From Desulfobacterales bacterium C00003106 (GTDB lineage: Bacteria > Desulfobacterota > Desulfobacteria > Desulfobacterales > C00003106): a DNA stretch of 6,279 nt. Location: positions 1,171 through 7,449 of the forward strand of contig MAXM01000080.1 in the NCBI GenBank assembly GCA_001751015.1, read 5' to 3'. The translations under genes and the position numbers were made by a program. How positions within the stretch are numbered: the stretch's first letter is position 1; each line of letters starts with the position of its first letter. The notes below the pieces were generated by a model. That model saw nothing but the letters and a program-made list of their open reading frames with translations. It was not told the DNA's origin and searched no databases. Positions 1 to 5,125 of this stretch are shown piece by piece.

Positions 1-248
1 TATAATGGCGTCCTATCTTTAACAAAAAATTCTGGCTGAAACAGATAAAGATATAGTCCAATGGAGCAAAGGACGAGAGCCACTATCAACGTACCCGACA
101 GATACAGTAACTTGCCGATTATGCGTTCTTTATATTCATTTTCAATATCGTTGCATATTTCAAAAAGAATTTTTTCTGCTTTATTTGGGTCGCCGCCGCC
201 GATTGATAGTGATAAAGCAGCCGCTGCTCGTCCGGCCAGGAAATGCCC
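1..248 (-). pseudogene. Unidentified single-pass membrane protein, 5' end disrupted, runs off left edge
   Basis: The minus strand is open from 248 to the window edge (82 codons) and the translation looks like real protein. It has a small-residue stretch (AGRAAAALSLSIGGGDPNKAE), then a charged amphipathic stretch (KILFEICNDIENEYKERI), then a hydrophobic span of about 22 residues (LLYLSGTLIVALVLCSIGLY) at roughly 125-59, followed by LYLFQPEFF. No ATG, GTG or TTG occurs in frame before the membrane span, and a TAA stands directly upstream at 249-251. Reading through that TAA, the same frame continues up to a pair of ATGs at 353-348 (about 34 codons), without a good ribosome binding site. I infer a gene inactivated by a nonsense change or 5' truncation; an alternative is a non-canonical start such as CTG at 239-237. 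I do not recognise the family. It is divergent to ileS. Confidence 0.5.
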
Positions 249-274
249 TTACATCCCAAAATCTATAGTATTAT

Positions 275-287
275 TGGTGTAACACCA
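275..287. repeat. Perfect inverted repeat upstream of ileS
   Basis: TGGTGT and ACACCA form 6-bp arms around a single A. The element lies in the divergent spacer between the broken membrane-protein frame and ileS, about 120 bases before the ileS start. It could be an operator half-site pair; no bound protein can be named. A 6-bp repeat can also arise by chance. Confidence 0.3.
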
Positions 288-394
288 GTCTTTCTTTAAC
301 CAATGAATTTTTCTTGAAGAACCGGGTAGGTTATGATACGCCCATGACATCATTGCATCTGCAAAAAGGCTTATTATCTGTTTGAAGTTTTACC

Positions 395-399
395 GGAGG
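395..399 (+). promoter_or_regulatory. ileS ribosome binding site
   Basis: A canonical GGAGG lies 5 bases before the ATG at 405. This supports that start over internal methionines. The protein from this ATG aligns from its first residues with the usual bacterial IleRS N-terminus (TLNLPRTDFRMKANLAAREP). Confidence 0.85.
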
Positions 400-404
400 A
401 CATC

Positions 405-3209
405 ATGAACTACAAGGAGACGCTGAATCTCCCTCGGACCGATTTTAGGATGAAAGCAAACCTTGCTGCGCGCGAGCCCGAGGTCTTGGAAAAATGGGAA
501 AAGCAAGGACTTTACGATCAGATTAGAAAAAAATCAAAGGGCTCTCCTCTGTTTGTTCTTCATGACGGCCCGCCGTATGCCAACGGGAATATTCATCTGG
601 GCACGGCTCTTAACAAGATACTCAAAGATACTATTGTCCGGTCCCGCCAGTTGAGCGGTTTTGACGCCCCGTATGTGCCGGGATGGGATTGCCACGGCCT
701 TCCGATCGAACATAATGTGGATAAGGAACTCGGCGACAAAAAGAAATCGATGACCATAGGCGGGATACGGAGACTGTGCAGGGCTTATGCCGAACGTTTT
801 GTGGGGATTCAAAAGGAAGAATTCAAACGTCTTGGTGTGATGGGCGAATGGGATCGGCCTTACCTGACCATGAACTATTCCTACGTTTCCGCTATAGTGC
901 GGGAGTTTGGAAAATTCGCCGCAAACGGCAGCCTGATCAAGAGTAAAAAGCCTATTTACTGGTGTTCCGCCTGCAAGACCGCTTTGGCTGAGGCGGAAGT
1001 GGAATATGCGGATCACACATCTCCTTCCATATATGTCAGGTTTCCTGTCCGTTCGGACATAGGAGACGCTATTCCTTCCGTGCGCGGGAAAAAGGTCTCT
1101 GTTGTTGTCTGGACGACTACGCCGTGGACAATACCCGCAAACCTCGCGGTTGCCCTTCACCCGGATTTTGAATATGTGGCGGCGGACGTGGGCAACGACG
1201 AGGTATACATTCTTGCCCGTGACCTGTTGGATGCGTGCATGAAGAAGTTCGGCATTGAGACATATACCATTTGCGGCGATATCGACGCACACAGCCTGGA
1301 GAATAAACTCTGCCGGCATCCCCTGTACAACAGGGACTCAAAGATCATTCTCGCCGACCATGTTACCCTGGATACAGGGACGGGCTGTGTTCATATTGCT
1401 CCCGGCCACGGGCGTGAGGACTACGAGGATGGATTGAAATATGATCTCGATATCTATTCTCCGGTTGATGACGAGGGCCGGTTTACTGACGAGGTGGAAT
1501 ATTTCGCAGGAAAATTCGTGTTTGATGCAAACCCGGATGTAAACGCTCAGCTCTCTGAGGCCGGGGCCTTGCTTGCATCACAGACTATTGTTCATTCATA
1601 TCCTCATTGCTGGCGGTGCAAGAAGCCCGTTATATTTCGTTCCACGAAGCAGTGGTTTATTTCAATGGACAAGAGAGATTTGCGGGCCGGAGCCCTTGAT
1701 GCGATCAACGAGGTCAAGTGGATACCCAACTGGGGGCGTGAACGTATTCATGGTATGGTGGAAAACCGTCCTGACTGGTGTATCTCCCGCCAGCGGTCCT
1801 GGGGTGTGCCTATCATCGCGGTCTATTGTGCAGACTGCAAGAAGCCCTTGATCACTGATGAGATCATCAAACACGTGGCCGATCTTTTTGAAAGCAAGGG
1901 CGCAGATATATGGTTTGAGGCCGAAAACGACGTACTTCTTCCAAAAGGGACTGTCTGTCCTCACTGCCGGGGGACGAGCTTTATCAGAGAGACCGACATA
2001 CTTGACGTATGGTTTGATTCCGGTGTCAGCCACGCAGCGGTCCTGGAGCAGAGAGACGGGCTCAAGTGGCCTGCGGATCTGTATCTGGAGGGGAGTGATC
2101 AGCATCGCGGGTGGTTTCACAGCTCGCTTCTCACTGCCGTGGCAACAAGAAAGGCCGCCCCCTACAAGTCTGTCCTGACACACGGATTTGTTGTGGACGG
2201 GGAGGGAAAGAAGATGTCAAAGTCTGTCGGCAATATCGTCTCTCCCAAAGAAATCGTGGACAAGTACGGCGCGGAGATCCTGAGACTATGGGTTGCCTCT
2301 TCTGATTATCAGGATGATATTCGGGTGTCGCATGAGATCCTGAAGCAGCTTTCCGACGCCTACCGGCGTATTCGTAATACAAGCCGTTTTTTATTAGGGA
2401 ATATAAGCGATTTTGATCCTTCATCGGATCGTGTCCCCTATGAAGAGATGATGGAGATCGATCAGTGGGCTCTTCACAGACTACAGGAACTAACAACAAG
2501 GATTAGAACGGCCTATGATGACTTTGAGTTTCATGTAATATATCATGCGCTCCACAACTTTTGCGTCCTGGACATGAGCGCATTCTACCTTGATATCCTC
2601 AAAGACCGTCTTTACACATCGCCTGAGAGATCTCCTGCACGCAGATCAGCCCAAACGGCCATGTTCGACATTCTCGATGCCATGGTTCGTCTCATGGCGC
2701 CAATAATGATCTTTACGGCGGATGAGATATGGAACCACCTCCCGGGCAATGGTATTCGGGAGGCGAGTGTTCACCTGACATCTTTTCCCCAAGTAAATCG
2801 GGATTATATGAATGAGGAACTGGCTGAGGAGTGGGAGACAATACGTGCTGTCAGGCGTGAAGTCACCAAAGCGCTCGAAGATGCGCGGAACAAGAAAAAA
2901 ATCGGACATTCTCTCGATGCAGCAGTAACGGTTTCGTTGCCATCCGATCTGTTTGATGTCCTTTTGCGTCATGAAGAGCAGCTAAGGGCCATTTTTATCG
3001 TGTCCGCTGTAACTATTCTGCGCGATGAATCCTTCGAAGATGCGTATCAAAGTGATAAGATAGAAAACCTCAGAGCAAAAGTCGTCCCCGCGTCAGCAAA
3101 AAAGTGTGAACGATGCTGGGTGCACGATCCCACGGTAGGAGATGATGCGGCCTTTGAGGGCATCTGTGCAAGATGCGTAAAGGCGTTGCAGGAAAGGGAG
3201 GGGGCATGA
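405..3209 (+). CDS. ileS: Isoleucine--tRNA ligase (bacterial IleS type), complete
   Basis: Cytoplasmic class Ia synthetase that activates isoleucine with ATP, charges tRNA-Ile and hydrolyses mischarged valine. It has 934 residues, close to the E. coli enzyme. In order: the N-terminal catalytic half with PPYANGNIHLGT (signature HLGT at residues 64-67) and PGWDCHGLPIE; the CP1 editing domain with the Thr-rich WTTTPWTIPAN (236-246) and HIAPGHGREDY (330-340, containing the expected editing His and Asp); DWCISRQRSWGVPI and DVWFDSG in the second catalytic half; GSDQHRGWFHSSLL; KMSKS at 603-607; a helical anticodon-binding domain (about 650-830); and a C-terminal zinc finger with Cys901, Cys904, Cys921 and Cys924. 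The start is fixed by GGAGG 5 bases upstream. The last base of HIGH is altered (Thr67 instead of His). No lspA follows; the next plus-strand gene is an efflux adaptor about 600 bases on. No frameshift is visible. Confidence 0.98.
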   Translation: MNYKETLNLPRTDFRMKANLAAREPEVLEKWEKQGLYDQIRKKSKGSPLFVLHDGPPYANGNIHLGTALNKILKDTIVRSRQLSGFDAPYVPGWDCHGLPIEHNVDKELGDKKKSMTIGGIRRLCRAYAERFVGIQKEEFKRLGVMGEWDRPYLTMNYSYVSAIVREFGKFAANGSLIKSKKPIYWCSACKTALAEAEVEYADHTSPSIYVRFPVRSDIGDAIPSVRGKKVSVVVWTTTPWTIPANLAVALHPDFEYVAADVGNDEVYILARDLLDACMKKFGIETYTICGDIDAHSLENKLCRHPLYNRDSKIILADHVTLDTGTGCVHIAPGHGREDYEDGLKYDLDIYSPVDDEGRFTDEVEYFAGKFVFDANPDVNAQLSEAGALLASQTIVHSYPHCWRCKKPVIFRSTKQWFISMDKRDLRAGALDAINEVKWIPNWGRERIHGMVENRPDWCISRQRSWGVPIIAVYCADCKKPLITDEIIKHVADLFESKGADIWFEAENDVLLPKGTVCPHCRGTSFIRETDILDVWFDSGVSHAAVLEQRDGLKWPADLYLEGSDQHRGWFHSSLLTAVATRKAAPYKSVLTHGFVVDGEGKKMSKSVGNIVSPKEIVDKYGAEILRLWVASSDYQDDIRVSHEILKQLSDAYRRIRNTSRFLLGNISDFDPSSDRVPYEEMMEIDQWALHRLQELTTRIRTAYDDFEFHVIYHALHNFCVLDMSAFYLDILKDRLYTSPERSPARRSAQTAMFDILDAMVRLMAPIMIFTADEIWNHLPGNGIREASVHLTSFPQVNRDYMNEELAEEWETIRAVRREVTKALEDARNKKKIGHSLDAAVTVSLPSDLFDVLLRHEEQLRAIFIVSAVTILRDESFEDAYQSDKIENLRAKVVPASAKKCERCWVHDPTVGDDAAFEGICARCVKALQEREGA

Positions 3210-3232
3210 TTCCCTCTTCCTAAGGGCGAACC

Positions 3233-3457
3233 CTAACCGGTGTTATTGCTTCCGACATATATGAGATTATCACCATCCCAACCAATGTCGGTGCTTCCGG
3301 CATAAGAAATCCTGGCGTCACTATGACCGATATCAGTGCTGCCGACGTAAGAGACCTTGTCATCATTCCAACCAATATTGGTGCTGCCAATGTAAGAGAC
3401 TTTATTTCCGCTGGATTCTAAAGCGTAAGCAACCCAAAAAGCACAACTTTCTGTCAT
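3233..3457 (-). CDS. 74-aa protein of four 15-residue repeats, function unknown
   Basis: A short minus-strand gene, tail-to-tail with ileS across a 23-base gap. After an 18-residue N-terminus (MTESCAFWVAYALESSGN) the rest is tandem repeats: residues 19-33 (KVSYIGSTNIGWNDD), 34-48 (KVSYVGSTDIGHSDA), 49-63 (RISYAGSTDIGWDGD) and a partial 64-74 (NLIYVGSNNTG). The consensus is K-V-S-Y-x-G-S-T-D-I-G-W-x-x-D; Tyr4, Gly6, Ser7 and Gly11 are kept in all four. Conserved residues often use different synonymous codons between copies, which favours a translated, selected protein over a recent DNA duplication. An AAAGGA ribosome binding site precedes the ATG. There is no signal peptide or membrane segment. 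The alternating polar/aromatic pattern suggests short beta strands and turns, perhaps a small beta-solenoid or a fragment of a repeat protein. I do not recognise the family; it might also be the remnant of a larger gene. Confidence 0.6.
   Translation of the reverse strand: MTESCAFWVAYALESSGNKVSYIGSTNIGWNDDKVSYVGSTDIGHSDARISYAGSTDIGWDGDNLIYVGSNNTG
3236..3403 (-). repeat. 45-bp coding tandem repeat, 3.7 copies
   Basis: Copies lie at 3359-3403, 3314-3358, 3269-3313 and a 33-bp partial at 3236-3268, all in phase with the small reading frame. Each encodes one 15-residue unit. The copies differ at many third codon positions (AAA/AAG, TAC/TAT, GGC/GGA, ACC/ACT, ATT/ATC) while keeping the encoded residue. 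Confidence 0.85.
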
Positions 3458-3466
3458 TTGGAGTAT

Positions 3467-3473
3467 TCCTTTC
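3467..3473 (-). promoter_or_regulatory. Ribosome binding site of the 15-residue-repeat gene
   Basis: On the minus strand GAAAGGA lies 9 bases before the ATG at 3457. It is the main evidence, besides the repeat pattern, that this short frame is translated from this start. It abuts the base of the hairpin at 3475-3495. Confidence 0.6.
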
Positions 3474-3474
3474 A

Positions 3475-3495
3475 GATGGTTTTCACGAAACCATC
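3475..3495. repeat. Perfect 8-bp-arm hairpin beside the small gene's ribosome binding site
   Basis: GATGGTTT (3475-3482) and AAACCATC (3488-3495) are exact complements around a 5-base loop (TCACG). Read on the minus strand it would fold in the 5' leader immediately before the GAAAGGA of the small gene. Read on the plus strand it is followed by AGTTTTCG, a short T run that makes a weak intrinsic terminator possible for transcripts coming from ileS. The sequence does not decide between leader hairpin, operator and terminator. Confidence 0.6.
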
Positions 3496-3508
3496 AGTTT
3501 TCGCCCCC

Positions 3509-3520
3509 GCCCTTAAGGGC
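3509..3520. repeat. 12-bp perfect palindrome GCCCTTAAGGGC
   Basis: The twelve bases are self-complementary. It sits between two other inverted repeats upstream of the small minus-strand gene. As RNA, a stem of GCCC/GGGC with a TTAA loop is possible; as DNA it could be a dimeric binding site. Confidence 0.5.
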
Positions 3521-3538
3521 CTGACCGTCATAGATTTT

Positions 3539-3566
3539 CACCTAAATTGAGCGTTTCAAATGGGTG
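3539..3566. repeat. Imperfect inverted repeat upstream of the small gene
   Basis: The outer arms CACC (3539-3542) and GGTG (3563-3566) and the inner arms TTGA and TCAA pair around a short loop, with an asymmetric unpaired part between them. It is the third hairpin-like element within about 90 bases on the leader side of the small gene. Confidence 0.35.
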
Positions 3567-3633
3567 CAGTTACTCTCATCTATTTTACCTTCAGCCTTTG
3601 GCGTTCAGTCTATCCACCTGAAGAGATAATAGA

Positions 3634-3662
3634 TTGTTGCAACAAGGGCAATATGATACAAT
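3634..3662 (+). promoter_or_regulatory. Candidate promoter of the efflux operon, -35 inside a palindrome
   Basis: TTGTTG (3634-3639) and TACAAT (3657-3662) are separated by 17 bases, close to a sigma-70 type promoter. The -35 hexamer is the left half of the perfect palindrome TTGTTGCAACAA (3634-3645), an arrangement that would suit repression by a dimeric regulator. TTG...CAA half sites occur in operators of MarR-type regulators; assigning that family here is inference. Transcription would start near 3669, leaving a leader of roughly 145 bases. Confidence 0.4.
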
Positions 3663-3804
3663 AACACAAGAAAACTCAATTGAACATACAACACTTCCAA
3701 CAAGACTTGGAGAATAATATTCCTGAGGCCGTATTATAAAATAAAAGCAGTTAACAACAGGTCATGGAATTGCACGTTCGTTCTGAACAAAAATCGATAC
3801 ACGC

Positions 3805-3809
3805 GGGAG
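3805..3809 (+). promoter_or_regulatory. Ribosome binding site that decides the adaptor start
   Basis: GGGAG lies 5 bases before the GTG at 3815. The in-frame ATG at 3764 has only an AGG two bases away, too close to serve. This supports initiation at GTG 3815. Confidence 0.6.
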
Positions 3810-3814
3810 AAAAA

Positions 3815-5125
3815 GTGAAAAAGATCATAAGATGCGCCCTCGTGCTTGTGCTTGCGGGTGTTGTGGCGCTGGCTCTTGTTATGTTCAACCCCAAACCCGA
3901 AAAAAGACTGCCTGAAAAGAAGGGTCTTCTCGTTGAGGTTGTGGAGGCCAGGGCATCCTCTCCCGCCATGATTATCAGGTCCTACGGCACAGTAAGGCCG
4001 AGTGAATGCGTGAATCTCGTCTCTGAGGTAAAGGGAAAGATAGTTGAGATGGACCCGGGCTTTGAGGAAGGAGGCTTTTTCACGAAGGGAGAACTCCTTA
4101 TCCGTATCGATCCGAGGTCCTACGAACTTGCCGCGGCCCAGAGGGAGAAACAGATAAAACAGCTTGACGCGGAACTCCGCAGCATTGAGCAGGAGAAAAA
4201 GAATCTTGCGATCACGCTGAAGATCGCCGGTACTGATGCGGAACTTGCCATGTCTGACTGGGAACGGTTCAAATCTCTCTCATTGCGGGGAGTGGTGGGC
4301 CGGTCGAAACTCGACCAGGCAGAGCAGAAGTACCTTGCCAGCAGGACCAGGATGCAGGAGATCGAAAACCGGATAGCGCTGATCGGTCCGAGATCCGATC
4401 AGTTACAGGCCGAAAAGGAGCTGGCCGGGATCCGCCTCGAAGAAGCCCTGCTCGATCTGGATCGCACAAAAATCAAGGCCCCATTTGAGGGCTGGATCCT
4501 GGAAAAAAGCGTGGAGAAAGAGGAATTCGTGAATACCGGGACCCGCCTTGGGAGCATCTACAGCGCTTCATCATTGGAGATTGAAGCGCGCATCCCGTTC
4601 AAGGAACTGCCGTGGCTTGCCGAGCTGGAGAAAACAGGCAATCCGGGATCTGCGCAAAACAAGACCGTTGCCGGCACGTCCGGGAGGGCAAAGGTCATCT
4701 TCAATAGCGGGGGCCGGACCCGCCAATGGGAGGGAAGCCTGGTCCGTATCAAGGCCGAAGTTGACGAAAAGACGCGAACGCTTCCCGTGATTGTTGAAGT
4801 GCCCTGTGAGGGGTCCGGCGGCCAGGCCGGTTCAATTGGTATCCTCAGGCCGGGGATGTTCGTGACAGTCGAGATCGAAGGAAAGAGAATCGACAGCGCC
4901 TATCTCTTGCCGAGGTCTGCAATCCATCCCGGCGACATTGTCTACATCGCAGAGAAAAACCGGCTTGCCATTCGCAAGGTGGAGGTGCTGCGCCGTCTCA
5001 ATGATTCGATCTATGCAGGCAAAGGGCTGAAACAAGGAGACATGGTGATCATCACCCCGATCAGCTCCCCGAAAGAGGGTATGGAGCTTCGCGTTCGCCC
5101 CGAAGAAACCAAAGGTCAAAGATAA
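3815..5125 (+). CDS. RND efflux periplasmic adaptor (membrane fusion protein, HlyD/AcrA type)
   Basis: Adaptor that links an inner-membrane RND pump to an outer-membrane channel in the periplasm. From the GTG start (436 aa) it begins KKIIRCALVL and goes straight into a hydrophobic anchor (about residues 5-24); no lipobox cysteine follows, so it is probably anchored by this uncleaved segment. Then come the first half of the lipoyl-like domain (SYGTVRPSE...VSEVKGKIVEM...GELLIRIDP, about 56-100), a long charged alpha-helical hairpin (about 103-210), the second lipoyl half with the family motif DRTKIKAPFEG (216-226), a beta-barrel domain, and a membrane-proximal region with LRPGMFVTVEI. The ATG at 3764 would add 17 polar residues before the anchor and lacks a proper ribosome binding site. 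The permease gene follows with no gap, so the two are co-translated. The substrate cannot be told from the sequence. Confidence 0.9.
   Translation: MKKIIRCALVLVLAGVVALALVMFNPKPEKRLPEKKGLLVEVVEARASSPAMIIRSYGTVRPSECVNLVSEVKGKIVEMDPGFEEGGFFTKGELLIRIDPRSYELAAAQREKQIKQLDAELRSIEQEKKNLAITLKIAGTDAELAMSDWERFKSLSLRGVVGRSKLDQAEQKYLASRTRMQEIENRIALIGPRSDQLQAEKELAGIRLEEALLDLDRTKIKAPFEGWILEKSVEKEEFVNTGTRLGSIYSASSLEIEARIPFKELPWLAELEKTGNPGSAQNKTVAGTSGRAKVIFNSGGRTRQWEGSLVRIKAEVDEKTRTLPVIVEVPCEGSGGQAGSIGILRPGMFVTVEIEGKRIDSAYLLPRSAIHPGDIVYIAEKNRLAIRKVEVLRRLNDSIYAGKGLKQGDMVIITPISSPKEGMELRVRPEETKGQR
5111..5115 (+). promoter_or_regulatory. Weak ribosome binding site of the permease
   Basis: AAAGG lies 10 bases before the ATG at 5126, inside the last codons of the adaptor. 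Since the start codon follows the adaptor TAA directly, translation probably depends partly on ribosomes finishing the adaptor. Confidence 0.4.

Larger units (their letters stand above)
3458..3814. other. Intergenic region without a convincing gene, rich in inverted repeats
   Basis: This 357-base stretch separates the divergent small repeat gene (minus) from the efflux operon (plus). Frames on both strands are broken by stops, and I see no tRNA, transposase fragment or CRISPR. The left part (3475-3566) holds three inverted repeats. The middle has CTTCAG (3589-3594) matched by CTGAAG (3618-3623) across 23 bases. The right part is AT-richer and holds the TTGTTGCAACAA palindrome, a promoter candidate and a second small palindrome, GAATA-A-TATTC at 3712-3722. 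A divergent regulatory region is the simplest reading. Confidence 0.55.

Noticed and set aside
61..282. Plus-strand open frame of 73 codons at the left edge
   Set aside because: It lies opposite the coding-like minus-strand frame, has no ribosome binding site, and its translation looks like a shadow.
332..337. TATGAT as the -10 box of an ileS promoter
   Set aside because: The best -35-like hexamer, TTGAAG at 314-319, is only 12 bases away, and the alternatives at 17-18 bases are poor matches. The ileS promoter stays unassigned.
283..404. T-box riboswitch upstream of ileS
   Set aside because: The spacer is too short for a T-box leader, and no T-box core sequence or terminator/antiterminator pair is seen.
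534..1319. Minus-strand open frame of 261 codons inside ileS
   Set aside because: It is antisense to an intact, motif-complete ileS and its translation has no family features. It is explained by codon bias of the sense gene.
1662..2183. Minus-strand open frame of 173 codons inside ileS
   Set aside because: Antisense shadow of the catalytic and KMSKS region of ileS; no independent coding evidence.
3223..3234. AGGG-CGAA-CCCT as a bidirectional terminator between ileS and the repeat gene
   Set aside because: The stem is only 4 bp and has no T run on either side; too weak to call.
3233..3457. The 45-bp repeats as a CRISPR array or non-coding tandem repeat
   Set aside because: There are no unique spacers between repeat units, the period is in codon phase, and differences concentrate at synonymous positions.
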